Below are positions 30,170-42,300 of a stretch of 64,000 nt of DNA, piece by piece. A program made the translations under genes and the position numbers. The DNA lies in contig NC_081555.1 in assembly GCF_963082655.1 (NCBI RefSeq), positions 93,884,914-93,948,913 on the forward strand, written 5' to 3'. Source of the stretch: Stomoxys calcitrans (taxonomy: Eukaryota > Arthropoda > Insecta > Diptera > Muscidae). How positions within the stretch are numbered: position 1 is the first letter of the stretch; the number at the start of each line of letters is the position of its first letter. The notes beneath the pieces are model-generated. The model made no database searches. It was not told the DNA's origin and was given only the letters and a program-made list of their open reading frames with translations.

Positions 30170-30460
30170 TTACTTCTTCAAAGCGGATGGTTGGGGACAG
30201 CGATATTTGGCCATTTCAACTTCGGCCTCAGCATAGGAGAAACGATTAAATAAAAAATATTCTGGAACTTTGTAGTTTGGACTATCAGCGGCAGCGCCAG
30301 GACCCACTGGACCAGTTGTGGGTTTCACACAATTGGAGCTCAGACCTGTGACATTTGAAGTTGGAGGTTTGGTGGCAGTTGCTGTTGGTTTTGCAGCTCC
30401 AGTTCCCTGGGAATACAAGCGTGCAGCAAGTGAATTGCAGGAACGAGCGTTTCGCAACAT
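30170..30460 (-). CDS. NDUFV3: NDUFV3-like accessory subunit of mitochondrial complex I (96 aa)
   Basis: The start is ATG at 30460-30458 and the stop is at 30170. The N-terminus MLRNARSCNSLAARLYSQ has Arg, Ser and Ala and no acids, as expected for a mitochondrial targeting peptide. A low-complexity Thr/Pro/Gly linker follows. The C-terminal 34 residues (YKVPEYFLFNRFSYAEAEVE, then MAKYRCPQPS) match the conserved C-terminal motif of NDUFV3, the small 10-kDa subunit of the NADH-dehydrogenase module on the matrix arm. The length agrees with the short animal isoform. It is convergent with Rpn12. Confidence 0.85.
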   Translation of the reverse strand: MLRNARSCNSLAARLYSQGTGAAKPTATATKPPTSNVTGLSSNCVKPTTGPVGPGAAADSPNYKVPEYFLFNRFSYAEAEVEMAKYRCPQPSALKK

Positions 30461-31086
30461 TTTACTAAGCGCTTTTAGTGAACGATAAAATATTTTAATA
30501 ATTTCTTCAACAATTAACAAATGTCTAAATTCACGTAATCTTACGCAAACGACTGCCCAAAATGACAAATGTCAAACGAGGAAACGAGAGAAGAAAATAA
30601 CCAAACGTATCGGAATAGCGTAACGGCTCATCATGTTGTACGTTGTAAACTTTAAAGAATATATAAGAATTTTGTAAAATTTATGTACATATGTATATAC
30701 CACAAAATATTAAATTATATACATTTTGTGAACTTTATAAGGTGGCATAAGACGCACCGACAGCCAAGTTAGAAGCGTGCTCGGATTACCAGCGCGGTGG
30801 TAGTGAGTTCGATTTCCACCAGAGTATTTGCTCTGTCAATAGTGTGGTATCGCAATGGGCTTACAATTGTCAAGTAAGTCTGTGAAGGACTGCCTCTCTT
30901 ACCTGTTGCCCCTGTCACTTAATAGAATGCTCATGGGCAAATTTGGTTACTTTATGGTCACCATAAAAAGTTTTTGAAGCTTGCAATACGTTGTTAACTA
31001 ACTCATAAGTTAATTGCCTGCATTTGTCAAATAACCCCCAAATTATGTATAGATAATAAACTTTTTGTAATAAACTTTAATTTTAT
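30461..31086. other. Spacer between two minus-strand genes, with a tRNA-like SINE
   Basis: The NDUFV3-like promoter should lie at 30461-30640. The rest is AT-rich apart from the element at 30745-30975. Confidence 0.5.
30745..30975 (+). repeat. Second tRNA-like SINE type
   Basis: It begins near GCATAAGACGCACCGACAGC and contains GAAGCGTGCTCGGATTACC and a B-box-like GAGTTCGATTTCC at 30805-30817. It ends with TGCTCATGGGCAAATTTGG, a 3' segment also seen in family C copies (58441-58467), so the two SINE types share a tail. Confidence 0.6.
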
Positions 31087-31629
31087 TCATTTTTTCTTCT
31101 TTAACTTTGGTCTAGCAACACCATAATGCTGGTCTATAGATGACACTGGAACTCGTTTCTTAGATTGCTTTTCTATTTTGGTTTTACTGCGGCATTTTAC
31201 TGAAGCTGCTCCTGTTTGATTTTTACCCAACTGATGAAATTTCTTTCTGGCTTCTCGTATATCCTTTAAACGACGTTTTTCATCCAGCAGTTCTTTGTAA
31301 TTTTTGTGTTCCTTCTTTGGCGGCTTTGCTCCTAACTGCACCATTTGAAATATTTGCATTTTCTTTTGATTCTTTTGAATACGCTGGTTGTTCATGGCAA
31401 AATTTATTACTTCATGACGAGCTTTCTTGATATCAAAGGCATTTCCGTCTTCATCAGGTCTTGAATTTGAGATTTTATTTTTCTTGGTCACTAGGGGCTG
31501 GTTCAGTTCGAAATCCCTGTTGATTTTAGGTTCTTCGAAAATTAACGCTTTAAACTCAGTCCTTTGTTTATTTTTAAGAGCTAGCGCAGCCTTTGTAGGT
31601 ACAGGCTCAAAGGCCGTCGTTCCATTCAT
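31087..31629 (-). CDS. DUF4602 / C1orf131-like SSU processome protein (180 aa)
   Basis: The first true ATG is at 31629; an in-frame GTG lies 18 bases upstream and is not used as a start. The protein is strongly basic (Lys/Arg/Gln-rich) with a C-terminal PKLKKKK tail typical of nucleolar targeting. The core segment FDIKKARHEVINFAMN followed by QLGAKPPKKEHKNYKEL and a Lys/Arg-rich helix is the DUF4602 signature. In humans this family (C1orf131) is a component of the small-subunit processome, acting in 18S rRNA maturation in the nucleolus. It stands head to head with NOC4. No intron is seen. Confidence 0.85.
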   Translation of the reverse strand: MNGTTAFEPVPTKAALALKNKQRTEFKALIFEEPKINRDFELNQPLVTKKNKISNSRPDEDGNAFDIKKARHEVINFAMNNQRIQKNQKKMQIFQMVQLGAKPPKKEHKNYKELLDEKRRLKDIREARKKFHQLGKNQTGAASVKCRSKTKIEKQSKKRVPVSSIDQHYGVARPKLKKKK

Positions 31630-32148
31630 GTTCCCGCAATAAATCACAAATTACAAAATAATAATAATATAAAGTCTTTTGGTCAGGGTTTTACTCGTGT
31701 TATTGTTTTTGTTTCTTATAAATGTCAAAATGCCACATTTCATTTATTGGCATTAGCGTTGCCACAGTTGATTTCAATCAGTATGTTGCGTCCGTTTGTA
31801 TTTGTATTTTACACGATGCCGAGCTGCTCAGCAACAATTTTGTTATCATTTGTCTACACTAACAATACCGCTGATTAATAAAAATGTTTATTCGATTAAG
31901 ATTTGAAATAATTGTCAACTATTCTTTAGATTTACACAAGGTGGATTTAAAATAATTCAACCATGAGATTTACAAGACTCTGAAGGAAATAAGCAGAGTT
32001 CTTATTACAAGTCTAAGTGTAAACTTGGACTAACTTATCTTCTCGTGTAAACCAACCATTGTTATGCATAGCCCAAGGCTCGATCCATGTGTTTGTTTTC
32101 ATTTATTTTTTAACGTGATTAAAGGTTTTAATAAGATTTATTCACACA
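31630..32148. promoter_or_regulatory. Divergent promoter region between the C1orf131-like gene and NOC4
   Basis: 519 bp separate the two start codons. No other gene fits here, so both promoters must be inside it. I saw no clear TATA box at a sensible distance and no TATCGATA DRE motif. Shared control is inference from the arrangement. Confidence 0.6.
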
Positions 32149-35100
32149 ATGTCGGAAAAATCAAATTCCAATAATAACCTTAAAAATAAAATATCGAAAG
32201 AACTTAGAGCAAAGGCTAATGATTTTCTTAATAACAAAGCTAAAGCTAATAATTTGGTGGACATCATTCAACATTTGGAGGTTTGTAGCTCAGCGAAATA
32301 ATATATTCATAACAATAATATGATGTGATTCTATTCCACAGAACGCCATTAGAAGTGGCGACATTCTCACACCTGCCCTCCTAACATTAGAGGTGGTGTT
32401 CACTGAACTGTTAAAAAGAAGGGACATCGTTTTGTCATCCACAAAAAAGAATGATGAGTCGGAAACAGAAACAAAATATCGTGACTGGATTAAGGAACGA
32501 TATGAAGAAACATTGAGTCTTATGCTAAATGCCATAGAAAATTGTGAAAAAACTCAAGACTCTTCGCAGGCATTGGTGTCGAGCATGAAACTATTGGCTG
32601 CTGAAGGAAAATATCCCATAGATAACATAGAAGCGTTACATTTTCCACGTAAACGACTACGAAGCATTATCGAAAAAATTCTTTGTGAAACACGTTCCCA
32701 AGAGACGGTCATACAAAGTTTCAAGGAATACTCTGAATATTTGGATGTTGTGCAATATTGTTGGAATATTCTTAACGTTGTGGTTAAAAAGACCGGATAC
32801 AAAAATGAAACATTGGCGCTCAACTGTTTGCATTTTATAAATGCTTTGCCGCTGAGCAAGTCATTGCAAGATAGTTCAAAGTTGCTCATACCTCTGTCAG
32901 AAAAAGCTTCAGGATCGGAACTTTTCGATTATTCAGCAACACGCAGACATATCAACCGTGTATGGAATAATATTATGCATTGGCTTCAGCCAGACTTGCC
33001 AGAGGTTGTGCATAGGCAAATGCTTATAGTATTATTGGAGTGCATTTTGCCACATTTGGAACAGCCAGTGCTTCTAACTGACTTTCTAATGGATTCCCTG
33101 GATTGTGGTATTACAACTCTTATTCCTATTATGATAAATAATATTTTTCACATGGATATTCTTTCCTCTCTCCAGGCGGAGCTGTATCTCTTTTGGCCTT
33201 GCAAGGAGTTTTTACATTAATACAGAAACATAATATTACTTATCCCAACATATACGAAAAACTATACTCCATGTTCGAACCTGAAATATTCCACACAAAA
33301 TATAAGGCACGTCTATTTTATTTGGCCGATATCTTTTTAACATCAACACATTTGCCCGAAAACTTGGTAGCAGCATTTATAAAACGATTGGCACGCTTAA
33401 GTTTAATATCGCCGCCACAGGATGCTATAATTATGATGTATTTCATTGGTAATTTATTGTTGCGTCACCTGGGTCTTAAGAAATTAATATGCGCCACACA
33501 AGCTGATGAAGGTAAATAATGATCTTTAGTGAAAAATCAAAGTGTAATTTTTTCCATTATATATTTTTTTCCAGTATCTAAAGACCCTTATATAATGGAG
33601 GAGCGTGAACCAACAAAATCAAATGCTATAGACAGTTCATTGTGGGAAGTCATTGCATTGCAGAAACACTCCATACCTTCCGTGGCAACAGCTGCGCGTT
33701 TTATATCCCAACCTCTGCCAAAACACGAATGGGATTTGTCAACAGTGTTGGAGGTTAAGGAGGACGATGTAAGTAGTATCTCTTAATTAAATTATGCATA
33801 TACACATCTGCAATAATCTACTTAAGAAATAGTCGTTCCTAACAATAAGAAGTGCTAAATAACTAAAAAATACTGAATACATTTAAAAATCTAAACCAGG
33901 CATTCCGTGTTACAAAATTCCTAATTGTTCTTCATTCCACACCCTTAAAATTGTTCATTTCCTGTATTGTGTCCCGACCTAGCTGACAGTGTCTGTAAGC
34001 CGCGAAAGCTGTGCAATAACATAGCAAACTCTCCAACATCTCATCATCTCCCCCACATGCTATCACTTGCCACATCTATTCTACATAGGTGCGCTCGTAG
34101 TCCTATGTGTCCGGTACAGACAAGTATACTTCCTTTCAGTATTAGCATTATTTTCTCGCGATCCGGATCCGCCATAGGTTTCGTCTTTCTACCGATCATT
34201 TCAAAGCTCCACAGTGCTACATGTCGTTCGTCGCCCATGCCCTAAACTCGGACCGCGTTGCCCGGAAAGGCTTCGGATTAACCAATTTTACTGTCGACAG
34301 TCCTCCAGCCTGCACGGCCAAATCGCCTTCTCTTTCATTCCCCCTAAAGTGCTATTACACGATATGTATTTGTGTTATGACTTGTCACGTTCTGTATCCC
34401 CATGACTTTCTTTTGTTCGTCAAATACGAAAAGATCGCGCTCTAGGCTTCATGTATTGAATGTAATTTTCTTTTATATTTGTGTGGCTATCACATCCTAA
34501 TGCTGGCGACAGTAAAAATTTCTGCACAAAAAGTTGTTGCACCGTGAAACGCCGTTCGAATTCGGCTATAAAAAGGAGGCCCGTACCTCTCTGTCCTCTA
34601 GTTTTGATTCATTTACTTCCAGATACCAATACCCGAGTTCCGTCAATCCAGGACTATGCCTCTGGCAGCCTTCGTCTCAGGTATCCGATCTGAAACCTCT
34701 GTACCTTATACTAACCGCTTAAAAAGCTTTAACCGGTTTTCGACAAATTTATATCTAAACGATTTATCTCATTGAACCTCAACGAAGGTCAACCGATTTT
34801 AGGATATCAATTTGATACTCGGAGGAGGATTTGTTGTTGTTGCTATACTTTGCATCCCGGCGAGAACATCAGAAACATTTTTCAAAACAATCAAAAAATC
34901 CTTCTCGACTACAACATAGCAACCGAATAGGATTCCGAATAAACGATACTCGATACAGACTCTCGTGATTCGAAAATTGTACAATTCGTTTGAAAAACCT
35001 CAAAATCGAATGCGATGACTAAGCTCCAGTTCTAGGCGTCATGAACATTTCGATTTTGATTTTAGACGTTGATTTGGCTGGGCTATTTAAAGGCGTGGAA

Positions 35101-38100
35101 ACTTTACCGCCTAGAGAATTTTTGAGTCAACATATAATTTTCTAGACTTCCCTGCGGGGTGCTATACCTATAACAGCACGGGTAGTAACAGTGTCTTGTA
35201 TAGTGTAATCTTCATCTGTCGAGAAGTGACCTTGTTTCTAAACTGCTTACTTAGTCCAAACTAGCATCAGACATGGCTTGGAATACCTTTGAACGTAAAG
35301 GAGTATCGAAAACGGCTTTGTTGTCAACAAAGAGATGGTAGGTGTTGATTTGTCCTTCTCGGGTATTTTCGAGGATTTGGCGCAGTGTGGATATCTGGTC
35401 CAGGGTGGTTTTACCAGGTCTAAAGCCGCATTGATAGGGCCCAATTATCTCATTAACTTTAGGCTTTAATCTTTCACAAAGTATGCTCGAGAGTATCTTG
35501 TATGCGATTGTGAGGAGACTTAGTAGGAGATGTGTAGTTGGCACATTCCGTCTTGTCTTCTTTTCTTGTGCACGGGACATAGTATGCTAAGGTTGCAATC
35601 ATTGGTTATGCGTTCTTCTAGCCAGATTGCGCAGATAAGTTGATGCATACACCTTATCACCATGCCGCCTCCGGTCTTAAATAGTTCAGCGGGTAACCAG
35701 TCGGCTCCTGCTGCCTTGTTGTTCTTTAGTCGGGTCATTGCTACCTGTACCTCATTATGACTAGGAGGTAAACATTCTATACCATTATCATTGATTGGTT
35801 CTACGATATCCTCTTCGCCGCCAACATCGGACACTTGCAGTTGGGTCAATCCCATGGCAGCCGGTTGTACGTACCGGGTTGACCTGATGGAGTGCTCCAT
35901 CGGCAAGGGCTGCCGCCTCAGTGTAAAACACACTGCTACAACAACAACAACTAACAGTTGAGTAAAATGTTCTTTTCATATCCTCAGCATGTTATCTGTG
36001 TCAGTTACCAGATTTCCTTCTTTATCCCTGCAGGAGGATGTGCCTGCACCAAAGTCATAGGTTTGATGTTTAATTCTTTGGTGAAATTTGCGGACTTCAT
36101 TCTGACTCCTGTACATCTCAATTCGCTCATACTCACGCCTTTCCATTTCCTATTTTCTTTTTGCGGAATAGACGTTTCTCCTCTCTCCTTTTCTCCCGAT
36201 ACCTACCGATTACAGGGTTGCTCTATATGCCACATTCTTGGCTTCAGTAGCATCTGGACACTCTTGGTCGTACCATGGGTTTCTTGGAGGAGGCTTCCGG
36301 TACCCAAGTACGGATTTCGCGACATTTTTCATGGAGTGGGCAATAGTTTGCCAATGCGCCATTATATCATCGGAACAAGGAGTGCTTTTATAAAGCAGTT
36401 GGGTCAGTCGAGTGGAGTATGCCAACTGTTGTGTTTGCAGCTTATCAATGTCCAGCTTCCGTGCAGTGTCAGATCGTAATTTCCTCGCCATGTTGAAACG
36501 GGTGCGAACTTTTGCTGCAACAAGGTAATGATCCGATTGGATGAATGCCTTTCATCTATCACAACGTGATCAATTTGGCTCCTCGTGTTTTGATCGGGTG
36601 ACATCTGAAATCTGGTGCTACTAACTACCATGTTTTCTTTCGCGGCGAAATCTTTCAGCCTCAAACCATTACTGGACGTTATCTCGTGGAGGCTAAACTT
36701 TCCGACTGTTGGATCAAAAACGCTTTTCTTCCCTATCTTCGCATTAAAATCTCCCAGAACGATTTTAATATCGTGGGCGGGGCAGCGATCATATTCTCTC
36801 TAGGCGCTCATAGAAAATATCCTTGGTCTGCTCGTCTTTGTCTTCCGTCGGGGCATGGGCACAAATAAGGCTGATGTTGAAGAATTCGGCTTTTATGCGG
36901 ATTGTGGCTAGCCTCTGATCCACCGGAGTAAAGCTGGAGACAAGATGTTTCAGTCTCCGACTAACCACAAATCCACAGCTAAATTCATGCCTCGTGTTAA
37001 AGCAGCTATAGTATAGTTCGTCACCGTTTAGTGTTGTAGTGACGCCATTCCTAGTCCATCGCACTTCCTGTAAGGCGGTAATATCTGCCTTGTACTTCTC
37101 TAAGGCGGGGAGCTGCAGCCCAACCAAAAACCAAAAAAATGGACTCCTACAAAATTGTTTCGAGGCTGTAAAAGGCACATTTGAGGCTCGTTTTAAATTT
37201 GTTTACTTGTTTGATAGTGCTTGCAAAATCCTTTAAAAGAATGCCTCATCATAAGTAAATTATATACAGACAAAGAATTTGGAGTTCGCAGCTAGACCGC
37301 TTGTGATTATAGATAAATGAGATTAAGATAAATTGTAAAAAAAGTTTGCAATTCAAAAAAAATATGGAGATTTTTATTACAAATTTGCCTGTTGGGACGC
37401 AACTGAAGTTAGGTTGCTATCCATAATCGACCCTAGATTTTTACGACAACCAAAAATTTACTTTTAAGGGTCGGAAAGGATGTGTTGCAACGGAATGCCC
37501 AAATTAATATTCCCCCATCCTTAAGTTTTGGCTATAAAACTGATATTTATGGCGATAGGCCTACTACTTTGGATATCAGCTTGGAATTTACGTGAAAGGC
37601 ATTGATATTTAATTTTAAGTAGAGTATTTATTCCGACCGTCTTCAAATTTGGTATGAGAGACGAAGCCTATTGAAATTTGAAAAATCGGTTCAGATTTCG
37701 ATATATCTCCCATATATATGCTCGTCCGATTTTGAGTAATACTGCATTAAAATGGTCATTTGTTAGCCGATTCTCTCGAAATTTGCCTGGAAGGATTTTC
37801 TTATGACTCCCGAAATTACAGGTGAATTTTTTTAGAAATCGGTTAAGATTTGGATATAGCTCACATATATATGTTCTTCCGATTTGCAGTAATAAGACTA
37901 TAAAATGGAAATTTGTTAACCGATTCTCTTGGAAATTGTTAGGAAGAATTTTCTCTTGACTCTTGACATTACTGGTGAATTTCTTTGAAATCGGTGCAGA
38001 CTTAGATATAGCCCTCATATATATCGCCAGATTTTCACTCATAGAGCCACTGCAAGCGCATTTAGTGACCAATCTTCCCAAAATATATGCTTTTGCAAAA

Positions 38101-39065
38101 AAATTTCAATAAATTATGTACGGTTTCAATTTGTTACATTTCCCATTGCTTTGTAAGTAAAGTACACGGACGACTATCGTGAAACAAAGTTTTCCTTAAC
38201 TGTTAAAATTCTACAGTGGAATACATTTAATAGTTAACAGTAGTAGTAGTAGTATGTTAAAATTCTGGCGGGTGCTTAGCACCCTCACCTAGCTAGGGAG
38301 ACATAACTACATGCTATCTGAGCAATACCTTTTGGGCTGTTATCGCAGACGATCCAAATCATCATCTCGACCCAGATCCCTGTGGACGCACCCCATTCTT
38401 AGTCGCAAAGTGCCTATGTCTTGACACTCAACAGAAGAAAGATAGAACACAGCAAACTGTTACAACAACAACAACCTAGCCAAGCGATTGCTCAACAAAG
38501 AACACATATGCACGTTGTGGGTTGGAGTTTCCCTAATGTTTACCCACTAGACATTGTCAATACGTTGTCTGACTCCTGAATGTACCCTGCCGTAATAGGT
38601 ATGTAAGCCAGAATTTTCCTTAGCGTAGGAGTCTCGAAACTGCAAAATTCCATCCAGCATTTATTTTGATCCTTTTTGAGCTAACCCTCGTATCTTTTTA
38701 ACTCAGCCATAAAGATGTCCCCGGTGCTGGGACGCCTTTGTGGCGTTTGCCTTATTGAAGAGTCTTCCGCTGCCCTTGCTCGTTGTGACCAACTAGTCTG
38801 TCCAGTCTATTTGCAGATCATATATTAGCCTCACTAGTCTTGCAATAATTCCATTATACTTAACCCCTCCCACACTATATCTCTTTCTTTTTCTGTTGGA
38901 AATAAAAATAAACTTTTTCTTCTTTTGTAACCATTTTTCTCGTTGCAGATTTTCGATCAGGAAATTGCGAAGAAAACCAAACAGTACGCTATGGCTTTTG
39001 AGCGACCTCAAACGATACACTTACCAAAAAATGATAAATTTCAAAGACACTGGTCTTTGATTTAA
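32149..39065 (+). CDS. Noc4: Nucleolar complex protein 4 homolog, NOC4 (514 aa)
   Basis: NOC4 partners with Nop14 in the small-subunit processome. Five exons: 32149-32280, 32342-33107, 33176-33511, 33575-33768 and 38949-39065. All junctions are GT/AG with consistent phase, totalling 1545 bases (514 codons plus stop); the human homologue is almost the same length (516). The CBF/Mak21 domain covers roughly residues 300-460: GGAVSLLALQGVFTLI, LPENLVAAFIKRLARLSLIS and PYIMEEREP followed by SSLWEV. The terminal exon encodes IFDQEIAKKTKQYAMAFERP and ends WSLI. It was recognised because it continues the family's C-terminus in phase. Intron 4 is 5180 bp, packed with transposon debris on both strands. 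It is convergent with the dsRBD gene, 274 bp between stops. Confidence 0.93.
33958..34325 (-). pseudogene. LINE fragment, RNase H-to-C-terminus region, in NOC4 intron 4
   Basis: Minus-strand pieces read GLSTVKLVNPKPF, DPDREKIMLILKGS and HIGLRAHLCRI, then a degraded cysteine-rich end. The same block occurs at 50015-50740, where an RNase H domain precedes it. The element belongs to an RNase H-bearing clade of the Jockey/I/R1 group. Confidence 0.75.
34541..34583 (+). repeat. SINE family C, short fragment
   Basis: Carries CGCCGTTCGAATTCGGCTAT and AAAAAGGAGGCCC, the central block of family C. Confidence 0.55.
35240..37140 (-). pseudogene. LINE with AP-type endonuclease and reverse transcriptase, decayed, in NOC4 intron 4
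   Basis: In minus order, broken frames give an exonuclease-endonuclease-phosphatase domain (LQEVRWTRNG, then SLICAHAPTEDKDEQ), a later endonuclease piece (NTRSQIDHVVID), a linker with KPPPRNPWYDQEC, and a reverse transcriptase start (AMTRLKNNKAAGADWLPAEL, LCERLKPKVNEIIGPYQCGF, then RPGKTTLDQI). Frameshifts, stops and the family A insertion at 35847-35951 break it. It lies antisense in the intron of NOC4. Confidence 0.85.
35847..35951 (+). repeat. Short interspersed element, family A, nested in a LINE
   Basis: CAATCCCATGGCAGCCGG to CACTGCTACAACAACAACAA. It interrupts the reverse transcriptase frame of the surrounding LINE, so family A was active after that LINE inserted. Confidence 0.88.
37660..38060. 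repeat. Tandem duplication of a ~154-bp unit, dispersed-repeat fragment
   Basis: Starts of successive units at about 37679, 37834 and 37988 read AAATCGGTTCAGAT, AAATCGGTTAAGAT and AAATCGGTGCAGAC, each followed by ATATA-TCCCATATATAT-like sequence. The sequence style matches the dispersed repeat at 57440-58625. Confidence 0.7.
38325..38475 (+). repeat. 3' end of the Jockey-like LINE, internally deleted
   Basis: Contains GGGCTGTTATCGCAGACGAT, then CCCTGTGGACGCACCCCAT, and ends AAACTGTTACAACAACAACA. These match separate parts of the LINE at 4984-6003, with the stretch between deleted. Confidence 0.7.
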
Positions 39066-39339
39066 ACAATACCAAATAAAGGAAAACCTTTCCGCCTTGG
39101 AATTAATCGTCCGTTCAATATATATTTGCCACTTTTTTTCATATGCATAAAATTTATGTCTAGCCATTCTAGGCTATTACAATGGCTAGCTAAAGGGAGA
39201 CAAGACCGTATTTGTTTTGGAAATTGTGTTTTTGTGTGGTTATAATTTAAAACTAAAGTTCAATTGGTTCACCAAAAAATTGGTGAATGCGTTATGTGTG
39301 GTGTGTGTGTAAATCTAAACGTCCTAAACTCTAAACATC

Positions 39340-42300
39340 TTATTCTGATTTCAATTCTGGCTCAAAGTTGGTGTTAAACAAAGTGTTGCATGCGACGGCG
39401 GCAACGTTGCGACGTGCAATTTTCTTGGAACGCCCACTGGCTTCGAATTCTTCGTCATCAACAGTTGTGGCTAATGTATGCAAAATATTTGGCTTCTCCC
39501 CAATGGTGCCCTTGTCCGTGTAAGTAATTCCAGGGCGCATCTGCAAAAAGTCAGGAAAAGACAAATGGTAAGAATATTTATAAGATTTATCTTCGATTTT
39601 CGCAAAAAAAACTTACATAACAGAGTAAAGAAGCTGGATGCATGGCCTCCCAGTTTGGCGGTAATTCATTGCGAACCGGAGGTCTTTTAGGTTCTTTAGC
39701 TCCAGTTCCAGCCATGCTTTCATTGTCGCTAAAGTTGCCAGCAGCAGCTGGATGCATTTCGGGTATAATATAGCCCTCGTTTTCCCATTCGGAGAAAAGT
39801 TTATAAATGGCAAATGATGCCAAGTTAACCATTGGTACGTCCTCAGTTTCATCAAGGGTAGTATTGTTTTCACCGCCGCCCTCGCCATCACCATCACCTG
39901 TTTCCATGGGCTCGTCGTTGACATTATTTTGTGCATTGTTGCCATTTAAAGCTTTGCGTGGCTTCTCGCGCATTTTGGCAATAATATAGTCACGCAGTGC
40001 CTTCTCACATGCGTTGTTCTTAGCTACCGTCTTCGATATACCCCGTCCTTCATACTGATTGTTATTACAAGTTACCAAAGCGATAAAGCCGCCATTGGGA
40101 TTATTGTTAATAACGAAATCTCCAATAGATATTCCCTTTAGTTCATTGAGAGCCATCAAGGCATTTTTGGGTACAATACTTTTTCGCAAACGTCGGTTTT
40201 GACGAATACGCTTCTCCTTGGCACGAACTGCAAAAGTAAAAAAAGCAAACATTAAAGATTAAAATAAAATCTACGCTTAGGTAAAAACTATTCTTAGCTG
40301 CGGAAAACACTATTCTAAGCCGAGGCAAACCGATGGCTTTGGATGTAGTTGGCACGGAAGTCGCGGACAATCAGCGGTATCGAGAGGAGATTCTCAATGA
40401 GATGCTGGGCGGCACCGGCTCTTGCATAGCCACTGAGTGCCTATGGTGATCGATGTGACAAGGTCAGTTATTGCCGCCTTTGGACCGAAACGAGCACGCT
40501 CAACTACAGGTGCTTGCTGAGGATTTCCCCTCGATATGCAAATGTACCCATAACAAAAACAAAATTTGTAGTCTCATTTTTGGATTTGCCAATTAATTTA
40601 ACCGGTTTCTCGATTAATTGGTTAGAGAACATAGCTATTCAATTCTATGCAATTTGTGTCTAGAGAAATTTCCATGAAAGTTGTTCGTCTTAAAGAAATT
40701 TCTTTGGAGAAAATTTTGATACAATTTGTCTTTAGAGAAATTTTAAATAAAACTTCGTCTATAAAGGAATTTTTTTCTGTGTTCGATTCCTTACGAAAAC
40801 ATCAGGGCGAAATTTTAGTAGTAATTAAAGGGTGATTTGTTAAGAGCTATATGAAAGTTTAAAAAAAAACATAAAATTCAGAAAAATCTTTATTTGAGTC
40901 GTTAGTACGGTCCATTTAATTTAGTGTTTAAAGATTATTTCATGCAAATGTTGACCGTGACTGCGCTTCAAATGGTCCATCCGCTCAGTCCAATTGTGAT
41001 TCACTTTCCAACATTTTGGCCGATATCTCACGATACCTGCGTCAATTAAGCGGGGTTGTCTGTTTAGACATGGGCTTTAACATCAATCAATCAAATTTCG
41101 CCCATAAACATTCCACTAAGGAACAGGGGTAAACTTCTCACATATCAATGAGTGCAGATCGATTCAAGTTTTAAGCTCAATGATAAGGGGCCTCCTTTTT
41201 ATAGTCGAGTCCGAAAGGCGTGCATAGTACCTCCGCCTATGACAAAAGCTGGAACATTGAGGTCCGATCTATGTGGTGTTGCTGTCACAAAAAGCTTAGG
41301 CTGCAAGCTACCGGACGCATCCATATATTGTGGATAGTAGAATGCTCCATCCGGAATAGCTGTAACTGCAGTCGCGGACAATGGGCCGTATTGAGTCTCA
41401 GTGAGAGGTCGGTTGGCACCTGCTCTTGTATAAATACTGAGTGCCTACAATGCTCGATATGACAAGGCGAGTTATTGGCGCCTTTAAATAACCAATGGCA
41501 ACCCTGTTTCCGCGGCGATCGGTCATTTGGACCGGAACGAGCTTGCTCACCTACAGGAGCTTGACGAGGATTGCCAACTCCATATGAAACTGTGGCTACA
41601 ACAACAACATCAGAGTTTTAGTTGTTGTTGTTGTAGCAGTGTGTTGTACACTGAGGCGGCAGCCCTTGCCGATCGAGCACTCCATCTGGTCAATCCGGTA
41701 CGTGCAACCGGCTGCCATGGGATTGCCACAGTTTTGGTCTTATCTTCCAGTGTGTACCACAATGTTTACCTTTAAAGGACTTCTTAGCTGGAGCTTATTC
41801 TTTCATTCTTCATCCTGAACTACATTGACAACGCCAACTATTAATTTCAATTTGAAATATAGATGCACGTTCTGTTCTTATAGGGCAAGTTCTTTTAACA
41901 TTGAGAGACATTTCACTGAGACATATTGGTCATTCGAATTCATTTTTAAAACATCAATATTTAGATTATTTTAACTCATAAGTTATATAAATGGTATTTT
42001 GTTTTCTGCAAAGTTACGTCTAATAGTTCATATTATGTCCAAATGTGTATCAAAATGTTTATATCTCTTATGGTATAAGTTATTATTAATAAGTACTAAT
42101 CATAACGTTATTTTTCTTCTTTTTGTAATGTCAAATCTGCCGATTGAAAATGTCATCAAAACGAAGAAAACGTAAACAAAGAATGAATGTAAAAAGGCAA
42201 GGCGGATTTAAAAAGGTGGTTAACAGCGAACAGCTGTTAACAGCCGGCAAGGTTTGACGGTATTGATGACAGATTTTTGTTTGCATTCTCCTTTTTGTTA

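Noticed and set aside
31630..31647. Upstream start for the C1orf131-like protein
   Set aside because: The in-frame codon at 31647 is GTG; the first ATG in frame is at 31629.
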